A stretch of DNA of 64,000 bases from Phycisphaerales bacterium (GTDB taxonomy: Bacteria; Planctomycetota; Phycisphaerae; Phycisphaerales; UBA1924), in contig JADLFW010000017.1 of assembly GCA_020849615.1 (NCBI GenBank), positions 1 to 64,000 of the forward strand, written 5' to 3'. How positions within the stretch are numbered: position 1 is the first letter of the stretch; each line of letters starts with the position of its first letter. Shown one piece after another: positions 27,098-35,796 of the stretch. A program made the translations under genes and the position numbers. The notes under the pieces are model-generated. The model was not told the DNA's origin and searched no databases. It was given only the letters and a program-made list of their open reading frames with translations.

Positions 27098-28822
27098 TCA
27101 GTGCAGCACCCGGTAGACCTCGGCCTCGTCGGTCCAACCCATCGCCACCTTTTCCTTCGCATCCTCTCGCATGCTCAGGAAGCCGCCATCCCGCGCCACG
27201 GCGGCCAGCAGCACGGCGTCGGCCCGCTCGCCCGTCAGGCGGCGGAGCTCATCGGTCATCGTCATGATCTCGTAGACCGCGAAGCGTCCGCGGTACCCGG
27301 TGCCGTAGCAGTTGTCGCAGCGTTGGCCGTCGGGCCCGCGCGTGGACCCATCGCACACCGGGCACTTGCGCCGCACCAGCCGCTGGGCCAGCACCGCCAG
27401 CAGCGAGCTGGTCACCAGGTACGGCTCGACGCCGATGTCCACCAGGCGCGTGATGGCGCTGGGCGCATCGTTGGTGTGCAGCGTGGCGAGCACGAGGTGG
27501 CCCGTCAGCGAAGCCTGGATCGCCAGCTGCGCCGTCTCGGCGTCGCGGACCTCGCCCACCAGGATCACATCGGGGTCCTGGCGGAGCAGGGCGCGAAGGC
27601 CCGTCGCGAAGGTGACGCCGCGCTTGGGATTCACCTGCATCTGGCTGATGCCCTCGAGGTGGTACTCCACGGGGTCCTCGATGGTCATCACGTTGCGGCT
27701 CGCGCGGTCGATCCGGCCGAGCGCGGCGTACAGCGTCGTCGTCTTGCCGCTGCCGGTCGGGCCCGTCACCAGGATGATGCCAGTGGGCCGATCGACCAGG
27801 TCCAGGAGCTGGGCCTGCATCTTCTTGGCCATGCCGATCTGGTCGAGCGAGAGCTGCGTGGAGCTCTGGTCGAGGAGGCGCAGCACCAGCCGCTCGCCGT
27901 AGACCGTCGGGATGCAGCTGAATCGGATATCGACCTTGCGCTGCCCGATCCGCACCGAGGTGTGCCCGTCCTGGGGGCTGTGCCGGTTGGCGATGTCGAG
28001 CTCGGTCATGACCTTGAGGCGGGAGCTGATCGCCGGCGCCAGCGAGAGCGGCGGGCTGAACGCATCCACCAGCATGCCATCCACGCGGAAGCGGATGACC
28101 AGCTTGTTCTCCATCGGGTGCACGTGCACATCGCTGGCCCGGCGGCGCAGGGCCTCGAACAGGATCATGTTCACCAGCCGGATCACCGGCGTCTGCCGCG
28201 CGAGCTGGAGGAGATCGTTGGACTGTCCGGCCTGGGCCGCGGCCGAGGCGATGGCCCGCTCATCCAGCGGCATCTCCTCGATGATCTCGGTCACCAGGTC
28301 CTGCCGCTGCTCGTAGCCGCGGTTGATCAGGCTCGCCACCGCGCCCCGCGGGCTCAGCACGGGCCGGACCGGCATCTGCAGCAGGTCCTCCAGCAGCGTG
28401 AAGATCGCCGGCACCATCGGCTGCGCCGTCGCCACCGTCATCCACGCCCCGTCGCTCTCGATCCCCGCGACGTGGTGCTGCCTCGCCACATCCGGGGCCA
28501 CCACCTCGTAGAACTTGCTCGCCGATTCCTGCAGCTTGGGCTCGGGCACGAACTTCAGCCCCGTCCGCTGCGACCACAGCTCCAGCGCCCGGTGCTCATC
28601 CACCGCGAGCATGGAGAGCAGCACATCCCAGGGCTCCTCATCCGAGCCCTCGGTGCGGCGGAAACGCCGCACCTGGTCGGGGCTCATCTTGAGGGGGCCC
28701 AGCAGCTCGGCGACGCGCGGCGCCTCATCCACGTTCACCGGCGCCTCCGCGCGCGGCTCGACCTTCCCCCCGTTCCGCGAGGGCAGCAGCGAACGCAGCG
28801 ACCTGTCCGACGACTTAGCCAT
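27098..28822 (-). CDS. gspE: Type II secretion / pilus assembly ATPase
   Basis: 574-aa secretion ATPase that powers pseudopilus or pilus assembly at the inner membrane. The N-terminal MshEN-like region spans about 40-180. The ATPase core has Walker A TGPTGSGKTTTLYAALG near 346-362, the Asp box TIEDPVEYHLEGI, Walker B DPDVILVGEVRD and the His box LATLHTNDAPSAITRL. A tetracysteine zinc site CPVC...CDNCYGTGYRGR is near residue 480-505, as in GspE/PilB. ATG start. It lies 63 bp downstream of the secretin gene on the same strand, so both are likely one operon. No gspF, gspG or prepilin peptidase gene is nearby, so the rest of the system is elsewhere. Confidence 0.93.
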   Translation of the reverse strand: MAKSSDRSLRSLLPSRNGGKVEPRAEAPVNVDEAPRVAELLGPLKMSPDQVRRFRRTEGSDEEPWDVLLSMLAVDEHRALELWSQRTGLKFVPEPKLQESASKFYEVVAPDVARQHHVAGIESDGAWMTVATAQPMVPAIFTLLEDLLQMPVRPVLSPRGAVASLINRGYEQRQDLVTEIIEEMPLDERAIASAAAQAGQSNDLLQLARQTPVIRLVNMILFEALRRRASDVHVHPMENKLVIRFRVDGMLVDAFSPPLSLAPAISSRLKVMTELDIANRHSPQDGHTSVRIGQRKVDIRFSCIPTVYGERLVLRLLDQSSTQLSLDQIGMAKKMQAQLLDLVDRPTGIILVTGPTGSGKTTTLYAALGRIDRASRNVMTIEDPVEYHLEGISQMQVNPKRGVTFATGLRALLRQDPDVILVGEVRDAETAQLAIQASLTGHLVLATLHTNDAPSAITRLVDIGVEPYLVTSSLLAVLAQRLVRRKCPVCDGSTRGPDGQRCDNCYGTGYRGRFAVYEIMTMTDELRRLTGERADAVLLAAVARDGGFLSMREDAKEKVAMGWTDEAEVYRVLH

Positions 28823-28885
28823 CCTTGACGTTCTGCCCCTTCCGGTGTTCGAACCCTGGCTCTCGGCTATGCCCTCGCCCGTCTC

Positions 28886-31594
28886 CTACCGCCCCGACCC
28901 CGGCTCATCATCCGGGCTGATCTCCGTCGGCGGCTCCGGCTTCTTCTCATCGCCGGGCCTCGGCTCGATCCGCCCGCCCGGCGTCCCGGGCGACGCGGCG
29001 ACCGGCGCGACCGCCGAATCTCCCGCCGGCAGCAGCGGCTCGGGCTCGTGGGGCTCCCCGCCGTAGCGCAGGACATCCATCATCGAGGGCTTCATCTCCG
29101 GGATATCGGGATCGAGCTTCGACTTGTACTGCGGCCCGCGCGTCAGGTTCTTGAGGTCGTTGAAGTTCTCATCCTTCAGGATGCGCGGCGTGAGGAAGAC
29201 ATACAGGGTGGTCTTGCGGTTGTTCTTGTTGTCATCGCTGAAGAGCGCGCCGATGTACGGGATGTCGCCCAGCAGCGGAACCTTCACCACCGTGCGGTTC
29301 CTGGAATCCAGGTTCAGCCCGCCGAGCACGACGGTGAAGTCCGTGGGCAGCGTCACGCTCTTGGCGCTGATGGTGTTGGTCTGGCGCGGCGGCGGCAGGT
29401 CGGCGGTCGCCTGGCCCGTGAAGTTCGAAAGCTCCGCCTCGTACTCGAGCCGGATGTACCCGGCCTCGCTGATGTGCGGCGTCACCGTCAGGTTGGTGCC
29501 CGCCTTCTCGTACCCGCCGAAGCCCGTCTCGGTCGTGCTCGTCCCCTGGCTCACGGTCGTCGTCGGCTGCTCGTCGATGCTGACGATCGACGCCTCCTCG
29601 TTGTCATCCACCAGCAGCTGCGGGCTCGAGAGAATCCGGCTGTCCACCTCCCGCTGCAGCGCCGTGATGATGATCGGGATCTGGTCCGACTTGATCAGCG
29701 CCGCCGTCAGGCCCGTCAGGCCCGTCGCCACGGTCTTGGGCTGGTTCAGCTGCGTCCCGGTCGGGAAGCTCGACAGCCCGAAGTTGGTGTTCAGCACGCC
29801 GCCCGTGCCGCCGGCGTTGATCAGCTGTGTCTCGAAGGCCAGCCGCATCTCGTCCGTCCAGTTGACCGCGACGATCTTGCACTCGATGTACACCTGGGCC
29901 CGGCGCAGGTCGATGCGGTCGATGAGCTGCTTGAACTGCGGCTGCAGCTTGGCGGGCGCCTTCACGATGACCTGGTTGTTGGAGACATCCGCGATGACGA
30001 ACGTCTCCTCGCCCGCGGTGAAGCTCATGCCCTCCTCGCCGGGGCGGGCCGCCGTATCCGGCTGGCCCGGCTGGTTCGGGCGGTTCGCCGGCGGCTGCTG
30101 CTGGAAGCGCGAGCCGGCCCGCGTGCCGCCCTGCCCCTGCGGCAGGAGGCTCGATTCGCCCGTGGGTGTCTGGTTGGTCAGCAGGCCCTGGATGAGCGTC
30201 GCGACATCCTCCGCCTTGGCGTTCTTGAGACGGTATGGCTGCAGCACGATCCGCTCATCCTCGACGCCCAGCGTCGCCACCAGCGTCGTGAACTGCACGT
30301 GCTGCTTCTCCGTGCCGTAGTAGATGATGCGCCCGCGGGTCTCATCGACAACCATGACGGGCCCGCCCGTCGTCGAGCCGGGGCTCTGCTGCCGGAAGAT
30401 GTCCTGCGGGTACCCCTGGAACTGGTACTGCAGCTGCCGCTCGGCATCGGAAGTGATGCTCGTCACCTCGCCAAGCCCCCGGTCCCTCGCGATGTTGGCG
30501 ATCTGCTTCGCCGACGACCCGACCTCGTAGGGCTTGGGCTGCAGCGAGGTGGGCACATCGATCACCTTCAGGATGGCCCGGACCTGCTCGATCTCCGCCT
30601 CCGCGCCGCGGAAAATCAGCGCGTTGCCCTGCGGGTCGACCGTCAGCCGGTCGGCGAGATTGTCCACCGCGGCCGAGCGGCCCTGGAGCTGGGGCTGCTG
30701 CTGCTGCTGCTCCTGGAAGGGGAATCGCGAGGTCGGCGAGCTCTGCCCCACCAGCGCCAGCGCCCGGTCACGCGCCACCGGCGCGGCTACGTACTCCAGC
30801 TCCAGCCGGCTGAACGACGACTTGAGGTACTCGCCCATCAGCTTCCGCACGAGCGTCTCGATCGCCGCCAGCCGCCGCGGGCTGTCGGTCGCCACGATCA
30901 CCCCAAGCTCATCGACGTACGCGATGCCCTTGGTGGCGCTGCTGCCGGGCTGGTCGGGCACGCCGGGCGTCGCCGTCCCGAACTGCGCGCTGATCGCGCT
31001 CCGCAGCGCCGATGGCCTCACGTTGGGCGTCGGGATGATCTTGGTCGTCGGCATCTCGCCGTCGAAGTTCACCGGAACCTCGGCCCGCTGCTGCACGATG
31101 TAGAACCCCGTCGGGTCCAGCGTGATCGTCCACCCGTGCTGGTCGAGCAGGGCATCGACGAGCGGCAGCAGCTTGCTCTTGGGGATCGAAACCGGCGCGT
31201 TGAACGTAACCGTCCCCGCCAGCGATCCCTTCACCGTCACGTTGATCCCCAGCGTCGTCGCCGCGTACTCCACCAGGGCCGACAGCTCCACCGGCTCGGT
31301 GAACGCCGTCAGCGTGATCAGCTCATCGCCGCCGATTTCCGGGAGCGGCTCCTCGGGCTGGATCGCGCCCTCCGGCGGGGCCCCGTCCTGGGGCTGGGCC
31401 GCGACCGGGGGCTGGGCCCCGCCCTGAGGCTGCGCCGGGGCCACGGGCCGACCCGCCTCCGCCGGGCTCGTCGCCGGCGGCACCTCGGGCTGGCCCGCCG
31501 CAACGCCCATCGCCGCCATCACGCCGGTCACGCCCCCCACCGCCAGGGTCAACGCCCACGCCCGCCGCCGATTCGTGCTGCCTTGGCTGTTCAC
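28886..31594 (-). CDS. gspD: Type II secretion outer-membrane secretin
   Basis: 902-aa secretin forming the outer-membrane channel. A signal peptide near 15-35 is followed by a Pro/Gln/Gly-rich linker of about 60 residues (repeated QPQ.GA units). Then come N-domains (N0 and several N1-like KH repeats, about 85-560), interrupted by Gln/Pro-rich spacers, and the secretin barrel from about 565 with VNWTDEMRLAFE, VTPHISEAGYIRLEYEAELS, SVTLPTDFTVVLGGLN and VPLLGDIPYIGALF. GTG start with AGGAGG at ideal spacing. A C-terminal tail of about 80 residues rich in Pro, Glu and Asp may be the pilotin-binding S-domain equivalent. Precedes gspE in the same operon. Confidence 0.93.
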   Translation of the reverse strand: MNSQGSTNRRRAWALTLAVGGVTGVMAAMGVAAGQPEVPPATSPAEAGRPVAPAQPQGGAQPPVAAQPQDGAPPEGAIQPEEPLPEIGGDELITLTAFTEPVELSALVEYAATTLGINVTVKGSLAGTVTFNAPVSIPKSKLLPLVDALLDQHGWTITLDPTGFYIVQQRAEVPVNFDGEMPTTKIIPTPNVRPSALRSAISAQFGTATPGVPDQPGSSATKGIAYVDELGVIVATDSPRRLAAIETLVRKLMGEYLKSSFSRLELEYVAAPVARDRALALVGQSSPTSRFPFQEQQQQQPQLQGRSAAVDNLADRLTVDPQGNALIFRGAEAEIEQVRAILKVIDVPTSLQPKPYEVGSSAKQIANIARDRGLGEVTSITSDAERQLQYQFQGYPQDIFRQQSPGSTTGGPVMVVDETRGRIIYYGTEKQHVQFTTLVATLGVEDERIVLQPYRLKNAKAEDVATLIQGLLTNQTPTGESSLLPQGQGGTRAGSRFQQQPPANRPNQPGQPDTAARPGEEGMSFTAGEETFVIADVSNNQVIVKAPAKLQPQFKQLIDRIDLRRAQVYIECKIVAVNWTDEMRLAFETQLINAGGTGGVLNTNFGLSSFPTGTQLNQPKTVATGLTGLTAALIKSDQIPIIITALQREVDSRILSSPQLLVDDNEEASIVSIDEQPTTTVSQGTSTTETGFGGYEKAGTNLTVTPHISEAGYIRLEYEAELSNFTGQATADLPPPRQTNTISAKSVTLPTDFTVVLGGLNLDSRNRTVVKVPLLGDIPYIGALFSDDNKNNRKTTLYVFLTPRILKDENFNDLKNLTRGPQYKSKLDPDIPEMKPSMMDVLRYGGEPHEPEPLLPAGDSAVAPVAASPGTPGGRIEPRPGDEKKPEPPTEISPDDEPGSGR

Positions 31595-31721
31595 GCCGAC
31601 CTCCTGGGCTCGACTTCCATGCCGCCGGGATTTGCTCCGGGCCGGCCGGCTCCCCTTCCCCGTCTCCCCGCCATCAACGCCTCAAAGATACCCTCTTTTC
31701 ACGCCCGGGGGTGTCGCCGCA

Positions 31722-32741
31722 ATGTCACTCCCATTCTCCCGATCGGTCCGCAACCCCCTTCAGGATCGCACTTTGCCCCCCCGCATCGTCAGCCTCCACC
31801 CGGCCGCCACCGAGATGCTCGCCCTCATCGGCGCTGAACCCCTCCTCGTGGGCCGCTCCCACGAATGCGACCATCCCCATTCCGTCCTCCCCCTCCCCGC
31901 GCTCACCCGTCCGGCCGTCCCCCTCGACCCCGCCGACCCCGCCGAAATTGACCGCCGGGCCCGCGCATCAGCGGCCGCGCGTGAACCCTTCACCCACCTC
32001 GACCTCCCCCGGCTGGCCGACCTCCGCCCGGATGTCATCTTCACCCAGGATCTCTGCGGCATCTGCGCCCTGCACGACCAAACGCTCCGCGAGGCCATCC
32101 ATTCCATCCCTTCTCACCCCCGGATCGTGACCCTCACCGCGCGCACCGTCGAGGGGGTGCTGGATGACCTCATCACCGTCGGCCGGGCCGCCGACCGCGA
32201 GTCCGCCGCCATGGATGCGGCCGTCGCCCTCCGCGAACGGTTCTTCCGGGCCGCCGAGTTCACCAACCCCTACGCCGACGGGCCCGTCGTCGGGTTCCTT
32301 GAATGGACCGAGCCCCTTTTCATCGCCGGTCACTGGACGGTCCAGCTCATCGAACGGGCCGGGGCCCGGCACCCGCTCAACCCGACCATCCCAAGGCCCG
32401 GCTCCGGCGCCGCGGCCGGGCCGCAGCACGCCGAGGCCGTGGCCGGGCGGTCCATCGCCGTTCCTGCCGAGGTATTCGCCGCCTCCAACCCGGAGTACCT
32501 CATCATTTGTCCGTGCGGTTTCACGCTCGAGCAGACCCGGGCCGCGGCCCGGCGCCTCGCCCGCGAGCCTTGGTTCGCGGGCCTCCCCGCGGCCCGCGCG
32601 GGCCGGGTGGCCCTGGTTGATGGCAATCAGATGTTCAACCGGCCGGGCCCGCGCCTCGCCGACGCCTTCGAGTGGCTCACGGGGTGGCTCCATGGACGCG
32701 CCGACCTCATCCCACCCGGCTTCCCCTGGCAGTTGGCGTAA
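31722..32741 (+). CDS. Cobalamin-type ABC substrate-binding protein without signal peptide
   Basis: 339-aa protein of the BtuF/FhuD periplasmic-binding family: RIVSLHPAATEMLALIGAEP and VGRSHECDHP at the N-side, DVIFTQDLCGICA in the middle, and a C-terminal WFAGLPAARAGRVALVDGNQMFNRPGPR. In other bacteria BtuF delivers vitamin B12 to BtuCD. Here the segment before the domain (MSLPFSRSVRNPLQD) is not a signal peptide, which is common for this subgroup in planctomycetes and suggests another role or export route. ATG at 31722 was chosen; an in-frame start from 31575 would overlap the divergent gspD leader. No permease gene adjacent; an ABC ATPase of this type is 19 kb away at 51374. Confidence 0.75.
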   Translation: MSLPFSRSVRNPLQDRTLPPRIVSLHPAATEMLALIGAEPLLVGRSHECDHPHSVLPLPALTRPAVPLDPADPAEIDRRARASAAAREPFTHLDLPRLADLRPDVIFTQDLCGICALHDQTLREAIHSIPSHPRIVTLTARTVEGVLDDLITVGRAADRESAAMDAAVALRERFFRAAEFTNPYADGPVVGFLEWTEPLFIAGHWTVQLIERAGARHPLNPTIPRPGSGAAAGPQHAEAVAGRSIAVPAEVFAASNPEYLIICPCGFTLEQTRAAARRLAREPWFAGLPAARAGRVALVDGNQMFNRPGPRLADAFEWLTGWLHGRADLIPPGFPWQLA

Positions 32742-32919
32742 CCGACGAGACCCATGCCGGCCCGGAAAGGCCACGGGAGCACCGCGCTGCCCCCGGTATA
32801 CTGCGTGCATCTCCCCGGCCGCGGCTCCATCACCGGCCCGCGAATCGCTCGCCTTATCGCCGGGCGCCAATGGCCCGACCGCCCCATCCTGGCCGAAAGT
32901 CCTGGCCCTCAGCCCGCTG

Positions 32920-35697
32920 GTGTGCCTCGCCTACATCGCCTCCGGGCTGATCGGTCTTGCGCTCGGGATCGGGCCGACGAGGATCGCGGTGGTGTGGCCG
33001 CCGACGGGCCTGGCGATCGCCGTTTTGTTCCACTTCGGCCCGCGCCTGATGCCCGCGCTCTTCGTCGCCGCGGTCATCACAACGTTCATCGCCGTGTCGG
33101 ACTTCAAGTCCCTCGCCGAGAACACGGTCCCCGAGACGCTGGCGATCCTGGTCATTTCCCTGGCATTCGTGGCTGGGACCACCGCTTCGGCCCAGCTACT
33201 CCGCCGCGTCCGCTTCGATCGCAACCTCGCCACGATCCGCGATGTCATCCTCTTCATCATCCTCGGAGCCGGGCTGGCGCCCATCGGCGTCGCCATCGTC
33301 GCGCCCACCGCCCTCTACGCGGCCTCCATGATGCAGCCCTCCAGCTTCGGCAACGCCCTCCGGGCCTGGTGGGCCTGCAACGCCATGGGCGCGATGGTCG
33401 TCGCGCCCGTTCTCCTCACCTGCTCCGCGCCGGCCCGGCCGTTCCGCCCGGCCCGGTTCCTCCTGCTGCTCCTGTTGATCGCCGGGCTCGCCGCCGCATC
33501 GGCCGCGGTGTTCTGCGACTGGCTCTCTCTCCCCGAGCACCGATACACCATCACGTACATCCTGTTCCCGTTCATCATCTGGATCGCCGTGCAGTTCGGG
33601 CCGCGGGCCGCCTCCCTGGCCGTGCTGACCACGGTCGTGGTCGCGCTGCACGGCACCGCCGGCGGCAAGGGCCCGTTCGCCGCCCTCACTGTGAATCACA
33701 CCGTCCTGCTCGCGCTGGTCTTCTTTTCCGCCGTCGCCGCGACCTCGCTCTTCCTGGCGGCCGGGCTGGCCGAACGGTCCCGGGCCGACGCGGCCCGGCG
33801 CGAGTCCGAGGCCCGCAACGCCGCCCTTCTGGCCGCAATGCCCGACGCCATGTTCGTGCAGGATGAGCGGGGCGTCTACCTGGACTTCCACGCCCCGCCC
33901 GATGGCCACCTGCTGGTGCCGCCGGAACAGTTCCTGCGCCGCTCCGTCAAGGAATGTCTGCCGGCGCATATCGCCGAGCCCAACCTGCGCTGCATCGCCG
34001 CCGCCCTCCGCACCGGCAACCCCCACTCCTTCGAGTACCAGGTGATCCGCGACGGCGTCCCGCGCCACTTCGAGGTCCGCGTCGTCGCGTGCGACCAGCG
34101 CCGCGTGCTCACCATCGTCCGCGACATCACCGACCGCAAGCTGGCCGAAGCCCAGCTCTCCCGATACCGAGACGCCCTCGAGCAGGCCCAGGCCGTCGCC
34201 CACATCGGCGGCTGGACGTCCGGGGTCGACAGCAGCAGCGGCGAGCTGACCTGGTCGGCCGAGACCTTCCGCATCTTCGGCGTCGATCCCGCCACGTTCA
34301 TCCCCCGGCCCGAGACGTTCTTCTCGCTCGTCCACCCGGAGGATGTCGCCGACGTCCGCGCGGCCGCCGCCGCCGCCTTCTGCGGCGAGAAGCCCTACAG
34401 CATCGACCACCGCATCCTGCGCAAGGACGGCGTCACCCGCTGGGTCCACCAGGAAGCCCTCGTCGAGCGCGACGAGACGGGCCGGCCCGTCCGCATGGTG
34501 GGTGTCTGCCAGGACATCACCGACCGCCGCCGCCTCGAGGATCAGCTCCTCCAGGCCCGCAAGATGGAGAGCATCGGCCGGCTCGCCGGCGGCGTCGCCC
34601 ACGACTTCAACAACACCATCACCGCCATCCTGGGCTTCTCCGAGATGAGCCTCCCGCTCATCTCCCCCTCCCACCCCGTCCACGCCAACCTCCGGCACAT
34701 CGCCGACGCCGCCACCCACGCCGCCGACCTGACCCGCCAGCTCCTGGCCTTCGCCCGTAAGCAGATCTTCCAGCCCCGCACCCTCCAGCTCAACGAGGAG
34801 ATCCGCCGTCTCGAGCCCATGCTCCGCCAGCTCATCGGCGAACGCACCACCCTCCGCACCGAGCTCGCCGATGACCTCGGGTTCGTCCGCGCCGACGCCG
34901 CCCAGATCCACCAGGTCCTCGTCAACCTCGCCGTCAACGCCCGCGACGCCATGCCGGGCGGCGGCTCCCTTCTCATCCGCTCCGCCAACGCCACTCTCGA
35001 CCGCCCGGACCCCGGCGTCCACGGCGACCTCCCCCCCGGCCGCTATGTCACCGTCACCGTCTCCGACACGGGCCAGGGCATGGACCCCGACACGATCGCC
35101 CACTGCTTCGACCCCTTCTTCACCACCAAGGATGTCGGCAAGGGCACGGGCCTGGGCCTCTCCACCACCTACGGCATCATCAAGCAGTCCGATGGCCACA
35201 TCGCCGTCTCCAGCCGGCCGGGCCTGGGCGCCACCTTCACCATCTACCTCCCCCGCTCACAGCCCTCCGGCATCCACCGCATCGAACCCGCCGCGGCCCC
35301 CGCGCGCCAGCCGGGCCGCACCCTCCTCCTCATCGAGGATGAACCCCTCGTCCGCGGCATGGCCACCGAGATCCTCCGCTCCGCCGGCTACCACGTCCTC
35401 ATCGCCGCCGATGGCGATGAAGGCATCTCCACCGCCGCCGGCCACGAAGGCGCCATCGACCTCCTCATCACCGATGTCGTCATGCCGCGCGTGCGCGGGC
35501 CCGAGGCCGCGGCCCGCATCCGCGAGTCTCGCCCCACCCTCCCAGTCCTCTTCATGTCGGGCTACACCGATTCGCACATCCCCGAGGACCATTCGCCGGG
35601 CCGGCGCTCCGCCTACCTGCCCAAGCCCTTCACACCCTCGACCCTCCTGGCCCGCGTCCGCGACATGATCGAGCATGAAGCGGCGGTGACGCCGTAG
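32920..35697 (+). CDS. MASE1-PAS-PAS hybrid sensor histidine kinase with receiver domain
   Basis: About 925-aa membrane sensor kinase. Residues 1-290 form a MASE1-type domain (WPPTGLAIAVLFHFGPRL and about 8 helices). Two PAS domains follow near 300-410 and 425-535. The HisKA H-box GGVAHDFNN is near 556, the HATPase domain with DTGQGMD and GTGLGLSTTYGI near 640-775, and a C-terminal receiver with phospho-acceptor Asp in LLITDVVMP and conserved Lys in LPKPFTP. The start is uncertain: no ATG lies near the N-terminus of MASE1. The GTG at 32920 is used, but the true start may be slightly upstream, where a -10-like TATACT occurs at 32797. No DNA-binding response regulator is adjacent. Confidence 0.85.
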   Translation: MCLAYIASGLIGLALGIGPTRIAVVWPPTGLAIAVLFHFGPRLMPALFVAAVITTFIAVSDFKSLAENTVPETLAILVISLAFVAGTTASAQLLRRVRFDRNLATIRDVILFIILGAGLAPIGVAIVAPTALYAASMMQPSSFGNALRAWWACNAMGAMVVAPVLLTCSAPARPFRPARFLLLLLLIAGLAAASAAVFCDWLSLPEHRYTITYILFPFIIWIAVQFGPRAASLAVLTTVVVALHGTAGGKGPFAALTVNHTVLLALVFFSAVAATSLFLAAGLAERSRADAARRESEARNAALLAAMPDAMFVQDERGVYLDFHAPPDGHLLVPPEQFLRRSVKECLPAHIAEPNLRCIAAALRTGNPHSFEYQVIRDGVPRHFEVRVVACDQRRVLTIVRDITDRKLAEAQLSRYRDALEQAQAVAHIGGWTSGVDSSSGELTWSAETFRIFGVDPATFIPRPETFFSLVHPEDVADVRAAAAAAFCGEKPYSIDHRILRKDGVTRWVHQEALVERDETGRPVRMVGVCQDITDRRRLEDQLLQARKMESIGRLAGGVAHDFNNTITAILGFSEMSLPLISPSHPVHANLRHIADAATHAADLTRQLLAFARKQIFQPRTLQLNEEIRRLEPMLRQLIGERTTLRTELADDLGFVRADAAQIHQVLVNLAVNARDAMPGGGSLLIRSANATLDRPDPGVHGDLPPGRYVTVTVSDTGQGMDPDTIAHCFDPFFTTKDVGKGTGLGLSTTYGIIKQSDGHIAVSSRPGLGATFTIYLPRSQPSGIHRIEPAAAPARQPGRTLLLIEDEPLVRGMATEILRSAGYHVLIAADGDEGISTAAGHEGAIDLLITDVVMPRVRGPEAAARIRESRPTLPVLFMSGYTDSHIPEDHSPGRRSAYLPKPFTPSTLLARVRDMIEHEAAVTP

Positions 35698-35757
35698 GAC
35701 CGCCTGTCACGGCGACCAGATCACCCCGAGCCCGAACACGGCCATGAACCGGTAGGA

Positions 35758-35786
35758 AGAAAGCCCTCGCTCACGCTCGGGCTGCT
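35758..35786. repeat. 29-bp dispersed repeat, copy 1
   Basis: Starts AGAAAGCCCTCGCTCACGCT and ends CGGGCTGCT. An exact 29-bp copy in inverted orientation is at 52248-52276. It lies in the 99-bp gap between the converging hybrid kinase and rnr genes. The ends AGCCC and GGGCT can pair, giving a weak hairpin. Confidence 0.85.
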
Positions 35787-35796
35787 AGCCACTCCG

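Noticed and set aside
29048..31837. 929-codon open frame on the plus strand across gspD.
   Set aside because: Antisense to a well-supported secretin; the translation is Arg/Leu/His-rich low complexity without recognisable motifs.
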